64,000 nt of DNA from Streptomyces sp. RKAG290. GTDB taxonomy: Bacteria; Actinomycetota; Actinomycetes; Streptomycetales; Streptomycetaceae. Positions 7,750-16,588 of the stretch are shown piece by piece. Both the position numbers and the translations under genes were made by a program. Numbering within the stretch: the stretch's first letter is position 1; each line of letters opens with the position of its first letter. The notes under the pieces were generated by a model that was not told the DNA's origin, did no database searches, and saw only the letters and a program-made list of their open reading frames with translations. The DNA is taken from NCBI RefSeq assembly GCF_023701695.1, contig NZ_JAJOZC010000001.1:6757894-6821893 (forward strand), written 5' to 3'.

Positions 7750-8745
7750 GTGCCGCATGATCCGGACACCGTTCATCCCACGCCGGCCCGCACCGGCAGG
7801 GCGGGAGCGCCGCAGGGCACCGCCGCCGGGCGAGGGGCCGGAGCGGGTGCGGTGACGCCGGCCGTCGAGGAGTACGCCGTGTCCGGACCCGACGCCGGCC
7901 CGTACGGGATCACCACCGGTCCGGACGGCGCCCTGTGGTTCACCCTGGTGCACAGCGGCGGCATCGGCCGCCTGCTGCCCGGCCGGCAACCGGCCATCCA
8001 TCAGCTGGACCCCGGCACCGGACCGACCGTCATCACCCCGGGGCCCGACGGCGCGCTGTGGTTCACCGAATACCGGGCGCACCGGATCGGCCGGATCACC
8101 ACGGCCGGCGAAGTCACGGCGTTCGCACTGCCGACCGCCGCGTGCGGGCCCTTCGGGATCGCGGCGGGGCCGGACGGTGCGATGTGGTTCACCGAGACCG
8201 CCACCGACCGCATCGGTCGGCTGGCCCTCGACGGGAGGGTCACGGAGTACGCCCTGCCGCGCGACGGCGCTTTCCCCTCCGCGATCGCCGCCGGACAGGA
8301 CGCGATGTGGTTCACCATGAACCAGGCCAACGCCATCGGACGCATCGACATGGACGGCCGCATCACCCTCCACGACCTGCCCACCGACGCCGCCGCCCCG
8401 GTGGGGATCGCCGTCGGCCCCGACGGCGACGTCTGGTTCACCGAGATCGCCGCCGGCCAGATCGGCCGGATCTCTCCCGACGGCCGGATCACCGAACACC
8501 CCCTGCCCGACCGCTCGGCCCGGCCCCACGCCGTCACCACCGACGCGCACGGAACGGCCTGGTTCACCGAGTGGGGTGCCAACCGCATCGGGTCCCTCGC
8601 CGTGGACGGAGCCGTCGCGGTGCACGACCTGCCCACCCCGGCCTCGGAACCGCACGGCATCACCATCGGCCCGGACGGCGCCCTGTGGGCCGCCCTGGAA
8701 ATCGGTGCACTCGCCCGCCTCGCACCGGCCGACCGCACCGGCTGA
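7750..8745 (+). CDS. virginiamycin B lyase-like beta-propeller (Vgb family)
   Basis: A 331-residue protein built of about seven repeats around GPDGALWFTE...IGRI, the seven-bladed propeller of virginiamycin B (streptogramin B) lyases. These enzymes open the cyclic depsipeptide by elimination rather than hydrolysis. The segments RPHAV and WFTEWGANRIG match the regions that hold the catalytic His and Glu of characterised Vgb. GTG 7750 is preferred because GGAAGGA lies seven bases upstream; a longer frame starting at 7678 lacks this. The N-terminal 40 residues are Ala/Gly/Pro-rich and not propeller-like. Activity on streptogramins is inferred from family. Confidence 0.88.
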   Translation: MPHDPDTVHPTPARTGRAGAPQGTAAGRGAGAGAVTPAVEEYAVSGPDAGPYGITTGPDGALWFTLVHSGGIGRLLPGRQPAIHQLDPGTGPTVITPGPDGALWFTEYRAHRIGRITTAGEVTAFALPTAACGPFGIAAGPDGAMWFTETATDRIGRLALDGRVTEYALPRDGAFPSAIAAGQDAMWFTMNQANAIGRIDMDGRITLHDLPTDAAAPVGIAVGPDGDVWFTEIAAGQIGRISPDGRITEHPLPDRSARPHAVTTDAHGTAWFTEWGANRIGSLAVDGAVAVHDLPTPASEPHGITIGPDGALWAALEIGALARLAPADRTG

Positions 8746-8785
8746 CACCCGGCAACAGCAACAACAGCGACCGGAGGAACGAACC

Positions 8786-9133
8786 ATGAAGTACGCACTC
8801 GTGATCTTCGAGACGGATGCCTCGCGCGCCCGCATCCAGACCGACCGGGACGCCTACCGGAAGGCGTACGAGAACTGGATCGGCGAGACGGCAGCCGCGG
8901 GGAAGCTGGTGAGCGGCGACGCCCTCGACACCGAGCGCCGGGGCCCCACCACCGTACGGAAGGCGGAGAACGGGACTGCGACCGTGACCGAGGGACCCGT
9001 GCACAACGGTGAGGAGACGCTCGGAGGGTGGTTCGTGCTGGAGGTGACCGACCACGCCGAGGCCGTCGAACTGGCCCGCTCCTTCCCCACTCCGGAGGCA
9101 CTCGAACTCCGGCCGCTCCTCGAATCCGCCTGA
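8786..9133 (+). CDS. YCII-related domain protein
   Basis: A 115-residue protein of the YCII/DGPF family, small dimeric alpha+beta barrel proteins. The pattern MKYALVIFE..., a central GPTTVRK, VTEGPVHNGEETLGGWFVLEV and AVELARSFP is typical. In Streptomyces such proteins often accompany sigma factors, but none is adjacent here. ATG 8786 has GGAGGA eight bases upstream. It lies 40 bases after the Vgb-like gene on the same strand and may be co-transcribed. Function is unknown. Confidence 0.85.
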   Translation: MKYALVIFETDASRARIQTDRDAYRKAYENWIGETAAAGKLVSGDALDTERRGPTTVRKAENGTATVTEGPVHNGEETLGGWFVLEVTDHAEAVELARSFPTPEALELRPLLESA

Positions 9134-9281
9134 GCCGGAAGGCGCGGCGACGGCCCGCCCGGTGGCAGGCACACCGCTTTTCCGCGCGCCCCTGGGCCGC
9201 ACCCCGTCCATGCTGACCGGCTCCCGGATCTTCCACACCGGCACGACCTCGACCACTTACGCGAAGAACCATGGAGAGAAC

Positions 9282-10223
9282 ATGTTGTTCCGGTCCACGA
9301 CCGACGCCGATCTCGACCGCGTCACGGCCGTCACGGTCGACGAACCCATCAGCTGGATCACCGCCGACCGCTACCTCGATGAGCTGGGCCGGCGAATGTA
9401 CCGGCCGGAATGGACCTGGATCGCCGAGGACGGTGACCAGGTGGTGGGCCGCGCCCTGTGGTGGGGGCAGCCGGCCGGTGAGCACCCCCTCGCCCTGGAC
9501 TGCCTGCACGTCGACGCCTCGGTCGCCGACCGAACGGCGGTCGCGGCAGGACTTGTTGCCGCAAGCCTGAAGGCCTTCGCCGAGCAGGGCGCGCCCAGAC
9601 CGCCGCTGTACAACCTGACCCTGCCGAACGGCTGGCGTGAGGATCCGGCCGTCGCGGCCGCCCTCGCCTGGCGGCGCGACGCCGCCCTGGCAGCCGGTCT
9701 GACCGACGAGGTGGAGCGGCTGCGCCTGGAGTGGACACCCGGCACCGGACTCCCGGCCGTCAACGGCAGCCTCGTCTTCGCGGAGGCCTCCGACGAGGAG
9801 TTCCTGCGGGTGTTCCAGCAGATCGCGGTGGGCAGCCTGGACGGCGAGACCCGCAGGAACCTGGCGGCCAAGGGCGCCGAGGCCACCGCCCGGGAGGAGA
9901 TGGACTTCTACCTGGGCTGCCCGGGGGAGCGCGGTTGGTGGCGGCTGGCCCGCACTCCCGAGGGGAAGACCGTGGGCCTGGCGATCCCGTCGGCCACCCC
10001 GTACAACCGCAATGTCGGATACCTGGGCATCGTCCCCGAGTTCCGGGGCCGCGGCCACGTCGACGAGGTGCTCGCCGAGATCACCCGCGTCCACGCGGAA
10101 GCCGGGGCGGAGCTGATCACGGCCACCACGGACACCGGCAACGCGCCGATGGCGGCTTCCTTCGCACGGGCCGGCTACCGCACCGCACAGATCCGGATGA
10201 TCTATTCGGCGCCGGAGTCCTGA
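9282..10223 (+). CDS. GNAT-family N-acetyltransferase
   Basis: A 313-residue protein. The C-terminal half shows the GNAT acetyl-CoA site in VGYLGIVPEFRGRGHVDEVLAE, followed by ATTDTGNAPMAASFARAGYR. The N-terminal half resembles a second, degenerate GNAT domain (FRSTTDADLDRV, then DQVVGRALWWGQP), so it is probably a tandem GNAT. It would transfer an acetyl group from acetyl-CoA to an unknown amine. ATG 9282 has GGAGAG a few bases upstream. It converges with the LAL regulator gene, with a 12-base gap. Confidence 0.85.
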   Translation: MLFRSTTDADLDRVTAVTVDEPISWITADRYLDELGRRMYRPEWTWIAEDGDQVVGRALWWGQPAGEHPLALDCLHVDASVADRTAVAAGLVAASLKAFAEQGAPRPPLYNLTLPNGWREDPAVAAALAWRRDAALAAGLTDEVERLRLEWTPGTGLPAVNGSLVFAEASDEEFLRVFQQIAVGSLDGETRRNLAAKGAEATAREEMDFYLGCPGERGWWRLARTPEGKTVGLAIPSATPYNRNVGYLGIVPEFRGRGHVDEVLAEITRVHAEAGAELITATTDTGNAPMAASFARAGYRTAQIRMIYSAPES

Positions 10224-10235
10224 GACCCCCGGATC

Positions 10236-12920
10236 TCACGAGGCCAGGAGCTCGGCGAGTTCGGTACGGGAGCTGATGCCCAGTTTGGGGAAGGCGCGGT
10301 AGAGGTGGTGCCCCACCGTGCGGGGACTGAGGAACAGCTGGGTGGCGATCTCCCGGTTGGTCGCACCCGTGGCCGCCAGCCGTACGACCTCGCGCTCCTG
10401 CGGGCTCAACCGGTTCACGCGTCCGTCGACCGGGCCCGTGACGTCGGCGCTGCCCCCTGCCGCCTGGAGCTCCGCGCGGGCCCGCCGGGCCCATGGCCGG
10501 GCGCCCAGCCTCTCGAAGACCTCCAGCGCTTCGCGGAGGTGATCGCGGGCGTCGATCTTGCGCCGGAGCCGGCGCAGCCACTCCCCGTGGAGCAGCTCGG
10601 TACGGGCCCGTTCGAAGTCGCCGCAGCCCTGGTGGAGTTGGGCGGCTGCCTTGAAGTGCTCCTCGGCCCTTTCGTCCCGGGCGGTCATGGCCAGGCAGCG
10701 GCGGGCCGGCGCGTCGAGGGGCGTCCCAGGGGCGGCGGCCGCCCACGCAGCCAGCAGGCGGGTCGGCTCCGCGGCACGCTCGGGACGGCCGGCGCGCACC
10801 GCGGCCTCGACGAGGTCGGGCAGCAGCAACATCGTCAGCAGCGGGTGGCCCACCTGCTGCTGCGCCGATTCCAGCAGCTCCAGCGCCGTCTCTGCGTGCC
10901 CGAGGCCCAGTTCGAGCAGGCCCAGTGCCCACAGGGCGTCCGCGGTGCCCCGTCCGACATCGCGCGGGCGGGTGTAGTCCAGGGCCTCCTGCGCCAGGGC
11001 GCGGCAGTCCTCCTCCTGCCCCCGGACGGCGGCCAGCGTCGCCAGGACCGCCCGCAGGTGGGCGGCCCGGTGGTCCAGGTGGTAGTACTCGGCCAGCCGC
11101 AGCCCCTCGGCGGCGTGCGCCGACGCCTCCTCGTGCCGGCCCAGTGCCAGCTCCGTCTGGGCGAGCAGGTGAAGTGCCGTGGGCAGCCAGCCGCCGATCC
11201 CGTGGTCCCGGCAGTGGGCGACCGACGCGGCGGCCATCTCGTGCGCGGCCGCATGGTCGGCGACGACGTGGCAGTAGATACCGGTCATCAGCCGGTCCAT
11301 GAACCCGGTGCCGGGTTCACGGCTGTCGCGCACCAGCTCCTGGAGGGAGCCGAGTGCGCCGGCCGTCTCCTCGGCGAACAGGCGGCCGGGCACACCGACC
11401 ACCAGCAGGTCAGGGGCGCGGGCCCCGACCTCGGTCATCAGACCCGCGTCTCCCGCGGAGAAGGCCGCGTGGACCGCGTCGACCAGGAGCGGGGCGAGCT
11501 TGTCGGGACGGCTGGGCCCGATCAGGTCCGCGCACTCGAGCAGGATGCGGCCTGCGGTCTCCGGCCTGCCGTAGCCCAGCTCGACGACGGCTCGCACCCG
11601 GGCGAAGTCCGCGGCCGTGCCGGGGGCCCGCAGCGGGAGGGGCACCTGGTCGGCCAGGGCCCCGCACCGCTTGTCCTGGCCGGCGTCGCTGGCCTTCTGG
11701 GCGGCACAGATCAGGCGGCGCGCGCGGCGCTGCGGATCGGCCGTGAGCTGGGCCGCGCGTTCGTAGGCGGCGGAGGCGGACGCCATGGCCTGCCGGCTGC
11801 CGGCCCACTCGGCGACCCGCTCCAGTTCGTCGGCGACCTGTTCGTCCGGGCCCGTCGACGCGGCGGCCAGGTGCCAGGCGCGCCGGTGCGCGTGCCGGGA
11901 GGGGGCCAGCGTGTCGGCCAGCGCCTTGTGCGCCGCGATGCGCCCGGCGAGCGGTGCCCCCCGATAGGCGGCGTACCTGACCAGGGGGTGCCGGAAACGG
12001 ACCACGTCCCCGGACAGGAAGACCAGCCCGGAGCGTTCCGCGGGGGCGAGGTCCTCGATCGCGGCGCCGAGCCGCCCGGCGGCCGCGAGCACCAGGGGCA
12101 GTTCGCCGGTGTCGTCCGCGGCGGCCACTCCCAGCATCACCTGGGTGGCCTCGGGCAGACGGCCGATCTGGGTCACGAACGCGTCCTGGATGCGGCTCGT
12201 GAGCCGGGACGTCGCCTCGGGGAGCGCCAACGGGCTCAGCTGCCCCTCCCGCTGCGCCGGGGTGAGCGCGGCCGACAGTTCGATCAGGGCCAGCGGATTG
12301 CCTTGCGACTCCCCGATGATCCGGTCCACGACGTACGGGGGCAGGCCGGGGAGCAGCGCCTCGGCCGCCGCCCGGTCCAGGCCTTCGAGGAGCAGTTCGG
12401 GCAGCCCCTGCACGTCGGCGCCGCGGGCTCCGCTGCGGACGGCGAAAACCATCACGACACCCTCGGCGCGCAGCCTGCGGGCGGCGAAGGTGAACACGTC
12501 CACCGACGGCTGGTCGAGCCACTGGGCGTCGTCGACCAGGCACAGGAGCGGGCCTTCTTCCGCGATCTCCGACAGCATGGTGAGCACGGCAAGGCCGACG
12601 GTGAGGCGATCACGCACCGCGTCGTCGGTGAGCCCGCATATCGCTCGCATCGCCGCGGCCTGCGGGCCGGGCAGCCGGTCGACGACGTGCAGTACGGGCA
12701 GGAACAGGTGGTGCAGCCCGCCGAAGGCGAGTTCCATCTCCGACTCGATGCCTTCGACGCGCAACACCCGCATGCCGTCCGCCCGTTCGGCGGCGTAGTC
12801 GAGCAGGGCGGTCTTTCCGATCCCTGCCTCGCCGCCGACCAGCAGGGCGCTGCTCATTCCCCGACGGGCGCCGGCGAGCATCCGGTCCATGCGGTCCCGC
12901 TCCGCGGTTCTCCCCTGCAA
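10236..12920 (-). CDS. LAL-type LuxR-family transcriptional regulator
   Basis: An 894-residue ATP-binding regulator. The N-terminal AAA/STAND ATPase has Walker A GGEAGIGKTALL (about 29-40) and Walker B LLCLVDDAQWLD. A long helical TPR-like middle follows. The C-terminal LuxR helix-turn-helix is LSPQEREVVRLAATGATNREIATQLFLSPRTVGHHLYRAFPKL, split here only for description. LAL regulators integrate a ligand and ATP to activate metabolic or antibiotic genes in Streptomyces. The start is taken as TTG 12920, because an in-frame stop lies ten codons upstream and no ATG or GTG lies between; the N-terminus GRTAERDRM fits the family. Its target is unknown; neighbours give no clear clue. Confidence 0.9.
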   Translation of the reverse strand: MQGRTAERDRMDRMLAGARRGMSSALLVGGEAGIGKTALLDYAAERADGMRVLRVEGIESEMELAFGGLHHLFLPVLHVVDRLPGPQAAAMRAICGLTDDAVRDRLTVGLAVLTMLSEIAEEGPLLCLVDDAQWLDQPSVDVFTFAARRLRAEGVVMVFAVRSGARGADVQGLPELLLEGLDRAAAEALLPGLPPYVVDRIIGESQGNPLALIELSAALTPAQREGQLSPLALPEATSRLTSRIQDAFVTQIGRLPEATQVMLGVAAADDTGELPLVLAAAGRLGAAIEDLAPAERSGLVFLSGDVVRFRHPLVRYAAYRGAPLAGRIAAHKALADTLAPSRHAHRRAWHLAAASTGPDEQVADELERVAEWAGSRQAMASASAAYERAAQLTADPQRRARRLICAAQKASDAGQDKRCGALADQVPLPLRAPGTAADFARVRAVVELGYGRPETAGRILLECADLIGPSRPDKLAPLLVDAVHAAFSAGDAGLMTEVGARAPDLLVVGVPGRLFAEETAGALGSLQELVRDSREPGTGFMDRLMTGIYCHVVADHAAAHEMAAASVAHCRDHGIGGWLPTALHLLAQTELALGRHEEASAHAAEGLRLAEYYHLDHRAAHLRAVLATLAAVRGQEEDCRALAQEALDYTRPRDVGRGTADALWALGLLELGLGHAETALELLESAQQQVGHPLLTMLLLPDLVEAAVRAGRPERAAEPTRLLAAWAAAAPGTPLDAPARRCLAMTARDERAEEHFKAAAQLHQGCGDFERARTELLHGEWLRRLRRKIDARDHLREALEVFERLGARPWARRARAELQAAGGSADVTGPVDGRVNRLSPQEREVVRLAATGATNREIATQLFLSPRTVGHHLYRAFPKLGISSRTELAELLAS

Positions 12921-13197
12921 CGCTCGCCCCGTTCCGTCGCGCTTCGATCAGCCCTCCCGGTTCCGGCAGCGCCGTACGACAGCACGCGGGGAGGGTTTCG
13001 ACGATCTTCTCATCGTCCGCGACCGGGGAAGGGGCGCAGCCCACTGGCACGCGGCGGCGCTGCCTCAGGTGCGGAGCGTGTGCCCGGTCCTCGATTGCAC
13101 GTGGTCCGGGATCTCGTCCTCGCGGCGCCTGCGGCGGACAGCCCCGCGCCCTCTCACGGCAGGCCGGCCCGGGTCCCGAAGGCGGCCGGCCGGCCGG

Positions 13198-13587
13198 TCA
13201 GGGCTGTGTCGCGATCTGGATCAGGTTGCCGCAGGTGTCGTCGAAGACGGCGGTGGTGACCGGGCCCATCTCCACCGGCTCCTGGGTGAAGCGGACACCG
13301 AGGGCGGACAGACGCTCGTACTCCGCCTGCACGTCGTCGACGGCGAACTGGGCGAGCGGGATGCCGTCCTTGACGAGCGCGTCGCGGTAGGGCTTGACGG
13401 CCGGGTGGCCGGCGGGCTCCAGGAGGAGTTCCGTGCCGCCGGGTTCGTCGGCGGAGACGACGGTCAGCCACCGGTCTTTCTCGCCCACCGGGACGTCGTA
13501 CTTCTTCACGAAGCCCAGGATCTCGGTGTAGAAGCGCAGGGCCACGGCCTGGTCGTCGACGAGGACGCTGGTCAGCTGGATCTTCAT
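13198..13587 (-). CDS. VOC (glyoxalase-fold) family protein
   Basis: A 129-residue vicinal oxygen chelate protein with two beta-alpha-beta-beta-beta units: MKIQLTSVLVDDQAVALRFYTEILGF opens the first and FAVDDVQAEYERLSALGVRF the second. The C-terminus FDDTCGNLIQIAT has Asn-Leu-Ile rather than a strong metal-binding Glu. These proteins include glyoxalases and resistance proteins; substrate unknown. Homologues commonly sit downstream of an ArsR regulator, and a decayed ArsR frame is seen immediately upstream here. Confidence 0.87.
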   Translation of the reverse strand: MKIQLTSVLVDDQAVALRFYTEILGFVKKYDVPVGEKDRWLTVVSADEPGGTELLLEPAGHPAVKPYRDALVKDGIPLAQFAVDDVQAEYERLSALGVRFTQEPVEMGPVTTAVFDDTCGNLIQIATQP

Positions 13588-13619
13588 GGGGTGTTCTCCT
13601 CCGGTCCGGATGTGCCGGG

Positions 13620-13800
13620 TACGGGCCGATGCCCGGTGATCTGCCGAGGCCGTGCAGCATGTCACGGCCCTCCCGCCCCGTCGCGACGGCACCGGCGGCC
13701 TCCAGGACCGCGAGGTGCTGGAAGACCCCCTGGCGGAAGATGCCGAACCGGTGCTGCGGGGCCCGTCGTGACGCAGATCCCGAACAGTGTCTGTCCTGAC
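13620..13800 (-). pseudogene. ArsR-family regulator remnant
   Basis: Just upstream of the VOC gene, two minus-strand frames retain pieces of an ArsR winged helix. One reads SGQTLFGICVTT; the next reads FRQGVFQHLAVLEAAGAVATG followed by REGRDMLHGL. Compared with the usual SRQAVSQHLAVLEAAGLV...RREGR the recognition helix is altered, the frame changes between the pieces, and there is no room for the N-terminal helices because the deformylase gene starts at 13815 on the other strand. I read this as a truncated, decayed arsR whose VOC partner survived. A frameshift alone would not restore the missing N-terminus. Confidence 0.5.
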
Positions 13801-13814
13801 TTCTCCACCGTACG

Positions 13815-14369
13815 ATGGCCGCCATGCGAAACCGTCCCATCCCCGGCAGTTCCGGCCTCGTCCGGACCATGAGCCTGCTCGGCGACCCGGTCCTGCACGG
13901 CGCGTGCGACCCGGTCACCGACTTCGGGCCCTCACTGGCCCGGCTGGTCGAGGACATGTACGCCACGATGTACGAGGCGCAGGGCGTCGGGCTCGCCGCC
14001 AACCAGGTCGGCGTGCCGTTGCGGGTGTTCGTCTACGACTGCCCCGACGACGAGGACGTCCGCCACCTCGGACACCTGGTCAACCCGACCCTCGTCGAGG
14101 CGGACGGCATCACCGTCCGTGGCCCGGAGGGCTGTCTCTCGCTGCCGGGGATCGAGGCCGGCACGCCGCGCTTCGACCACGCGGTCGTCGAGGGACTGAC
14201 GGTCGAGGGGAAGCCGGTACGGGTCAGCGGCACCGGGTTCTTCGCCCGCTGCCTCCAGCACGAGTGCGACCACCTCGACGGCGTCGTCTACACCGACCGG
14301 CTGACCGGGCTGCGCCGGGCACGCGCCCTGCGTGCGGCCCGCCGCGCACCCTGGGGGCGCACCGGCTGA
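13815..14369 (+). CDS. def: peptide deformylase
   Basis: A 184-residue metal-dependent deformylase that removes the formyl group from the N-terminal methionine of new proteins. All three family motifs are present: GVGLAANQ (57-64), EGCLSLPG (105-112, metal ligand Cys107) and HECDHLDG (His149, catalytic Glu150, His153). ATG 13815 or the in-frame ATG at 13824 could be used; the difference is three residues. Streptomyces genomes usually carry several def copies, and this solitary one away from fmt may be an accessory copy. Confidence 0.94.
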   Translation: MAAMRNRPIPGSSGLVRTMSLLGDPVLHGACDPVTDFGPSLARLVEDMYATMYEAQGVGLAANQVGVPLRVFVYDCPDDEDVRHLGHLVNPTLVEADGITVRGPEGCLSLPGIEAGTPRFDHAVVEGLTVEGKPVRVSGTGFFARCLQHECDHLDGVVYTDRLTGLRRARALRAARRAPWGRTG

Positions 14370-14385
14370 CCGGGCAGGGGCGGGT

Positions 14386-15036
14386 TCAGAAGCCGGGACC
14401 GCCGGGGCGGTCGCCCGCCGCGGCGAGCCTGCCCCACAGCAGGTCGGCCAGGCTGCTCACCAGCTGGGCGCGTGAGCACGGGCGCTCACCCAGCCACCAG
14501 TCGCCCGCCGCGTGCATCATGCCGACGATGCCGTGGCCCCAGATCCGAGCCATCGCCTGGCTGTCCGGCCCGAGATCCACCCGCTCGGCGATGACCGTGG
14601 CGAGCTCCTCACCGAGGCGGCGCAGCAGCGGGGCGGAGTGCCGTCCGACGTCGAAGCCCTGCTCGGGCGAGGGCACCGCGTCGTCGGACGGGTGCATCAG
14701 GAACCGGTAGACCTGCGGGCGGGCCTCGATGGCGGCGAGGTAGGTGTCGAGCGTGGCCTCGACCCGGGCGCGCCGGTCGGCGGGCGCGTCGAGTGCGGCG
14801 CGCAGTGCGCTGAGCAGCGCGTCCGTGTGCCGCTTGGCCAGGGCGCGGTAGAGGCCGCCCTTGTCGCCGAAGTGCCGGTAGAGAATGGGCTTGGTGATCC
14901 CGGCCTCCGCCGCGATGGCGTTCATCGAGGCACCGGGGCCGTCCCTGAGTACCACGCGGTCGGCGGCCTCGAGCAGCTCGCGGCGGCGGCGCTCGGCCGC
15001 GGTCCGCTGTCGCTCGGCCTGTCGTGTGGTCTCCAT
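14386..15036 (-). CDS. TetR-family transcriptional regulator
   Basis: A 216-residue TetR regulator. The N-terminal helix-turn-helix spans about residues 14-60 (RRRELLEAADRVVLRDGPGAS ... ITKPILYRHFGDKGGLYRAL). The C-terminal ligand domain has WGHGIVGMMHAAGDWWL. It diverges from an acyl-CoA dehydrogenase gene, and a strong inverted repeat lies in the shared promoter region, so it very likely represses that gene and itself in response to a fatty acyl ligand (inference). ATG 15036 has GGGAG upstream. Confidence 0.9.
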   Translation of the reverse strand: METTRQAERQRTAAERRRRELLEAADRVVLRDGPGASMNAIAAEAGITKPILYRHFGDKGGLYRALAKRHTDALLSALRAALDAPADRRARVEATLDTYLAAIEARPQVYRFLMHPSDDAVPSPEQGFDVGRHSAPLLRRLGEELATVIAERVDLGPDSQAMARIWGHGIVGMMHAAGDWWLGERPCSRAQLVSSLADLLWGRLAAAGDRPGGPGF

Positions 15037-15136
15037 ACTGTTTCTCCCACCCCTGGCCGTGCTGTCCGTCATGCCTGCGCAACGTAACACCCTGCCCAGC
15101 GGCGTGTGCATCGGCCGCCGACCGGTTGACAGAGGC

Positions 15137-15171
15137 TACTTGCCGGTAACAGACTGTTGTTACCGCAAGTA
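15137..15171. promoter_or_regulatory. TetR-type operator between tetR and acyl-CoA dehydrogenase gene
   Basis: The half-sites ACTTGCCGGTAAC and GTTACCGCAAGT face each other across an 8-base centre; TACTTGC pairs with GCAAGTA, and GGTAAC with GTTACC. The dyad lies 37 bases upstream of the dehydrogenase start and 101 bases upstream of the tetR start, well placed to control both promoters. Confidence 0.8.
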
Positions 15172-15207
15172 ACGACTGGTTTTTGACGGCAGTACGTGGA
15201 GGGGAAC

Positions 15208-16434
15208 ATGGCCGAGTTCACGCTCGAGCTCAACGACGACCAGAAGCAGGTCCGTGACTGGCTGCACGGCTTCGCCGCGGATGTGATCCGTCCGGCCGCT
15301 TCGGAGTGGGACGAGCGTGAGGAAACGCCCTGGCCCGTCATCCAGGAGGCGGCCAAGGTCGGAATCTACTCCCTCGACTTCTACGCACAGCAGTTCTTCG
15401 ACCCGACCGGCCTCGGCATCCCGATGGCGATGGAGGAACTGTTCTGGGGCGACGCGGGCATCGCCCTGTCGATCGTCGGCACGGGCCTGGCGGCCGTCGG
15501 CGTCCTCGCCAACGGTACCGAGGAGCAGATCGGCACCTGGATCCCGCAGATGTACGGCGACGCGAACGACGTGAAGGTCGCCGCCTTCTGCTCCTCCGAG
15601 CCCGATGCCGGATCCGACGTCGCCTCGATGCGGACCCGCGCGGTGTACGACCAGGCCAAGGACGAGTGGGTGCTCAACGGCACCAAGACCTGGGCGACCA
15701 ACGGCGGTATCGCCAACGTCCACGTGGTGGTCGCCGTCGTCGACGCGGAGCTCGGCTCCAAGGGGCACGCCTCCTTCATCGTGCCGCCGCAGACCCCCGG
15801 GCTCTCCCAGGGCCAGAAGTTCAAGAAGCACGGCATCCGCGCCTCGCACACCGCCGAGGTCGTCCTGGAGGACGTGCGCGTCCCCGGCCACTGCCTGCTC
15901 GGCGGCAAGGAGAAGCTCGACCAGCGCCTCGCGCGGGCCCGTGAGCGCGCCGCCTCCGGTGGTGAGCGGGTGAAGAACGCCGCGATGGCCACGTTCGAGG
16001 CGTCCCGCCCGGCCGTGGGTGCCATGGCGGTCGGCACCGCCCGCGCCGCGTACGAGGTCGCACTGGACTACGCCAAGACCCGTACCCAGTTCGGCCGCCC
16101 GATCATCGACAACCAGGGCATCGCCTTCCAGCTCGCCGACATGCGCACCCAGATCGACGCGGCACGTCTGCTGGTCTGGCGCGCCTCCTGGATGGCCACC
16201 GCAGGCAAGCCGTTCGACTCCGCCGAGGGCTCGATGTCCAAGCTGTACGCGAGTGAGACCGCCAAGAAGGTCACCGCGCAGGCGATCCAGATCCTCGGCG
16301 GCAACGGCTTCACCCGTGAGTACCCGGTGGAGCGGATGCACCGGGACGCCGCGATCTACACGATCTTCGAGGGCACCAGCGAGATCCAGCGCCTGGTGAT
16401 CGCCCGCACGCTCTCCGGGATGCCGATCCGCTGA
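15208..16434 (+). CDS. acyl-CoA dehydrogenase
   Basis: A 408-residue flavoprotein that introduces a trans-2,3 double bond into acyl-CoA, the first step of beta-oxidation. It has the FAD/substrate motif AAFCSSEPDAGSDVASMRTRA, the TKTWATNGGIAN segment, the TRTQFGRPIID motif, and the catalytic base Glu388 in YTIFEGTSEIQ near the C-terminus. ATG 15208 is chosen because GGAGGGG sits just upstream and would lie inside the coding region of the earlier GTG at 15196. It is controlled, in all likelihood, by the divergent TetR protein. A strong terminator follows. Confidence 0.94.
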   Translation: MAEFTLELNDDQKQVRDWLHGFAADVIRPAASEWDEREETPWPVIQEAAKVGIYSLDFYAQQFFDPTGLGIPMAMEELFWGDAGIALSIVGTGLAAVGVLANGTEEQIGTWIPQMYGDANDVKVAAFCSSEPDAGSDVASMRTRAVYDQAKDEWVLNGTKTWATNGGIANVHVVVAVVDAELGSKGHASFIVPPQTPGLSQGQKFKKHGIRASHTAEVVLEDVRVPGHCLLGGKEKLDQRLARARERAASGGERVKNAAMATFEASRPAVGAMAVGTARAAYEVALDYAKTRTQFGRPIIDNQGIAFQLADMRTQIDAARLLVWRASWMATAGKPFDSAEGSMSKLYASETAKKVTAQAIQILGGNGFTREYPVERMHRDAAIYTIFEGTSEIQRLVIARTLSGMPIR

Positions 16435-16454
16435 CCTCCGGCCCCGGCCCACGA

Positions 16455-16501
16455 ACCCGGCCCCCGTCCCCTGCCCCACCGGCAGGAGGCGGGGGCCGGG
16501 T
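16455..16501 (+). terminator. terminator after acyl-CoA dehydrogenase gene
   Basis: A 12-base perfect outer stem (16455-16466 with 16490-16501) encloses a second small hairpin, CCTGCC-CCACC-GGCAGG. It starts 20 bases after the stop codon. Confidence 0.8.
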
Positions 16502-16588
16502 CCGTGCGCAGGCCGGATGGTGTGCACCTGCCATGTCCCTGTAGATTCCCCGTGAAGATCGTGACCGGTTCATGGAGGGGGACTGCTC

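Noticed and set aside
10305..13259. 984-codon open frame on the plus strand
   Set aside because: It is antisense to the LAL regulator, which has clear Walker and HTH motifs; high GC produces long shadow frames.
13154..14002. 282-codon minus-strand frame across the VOC gene and def
   Set aside because: Only a short part resembles an ArsR protein; the remainder is a shifted reading of the VOC gene and the antisense of def.
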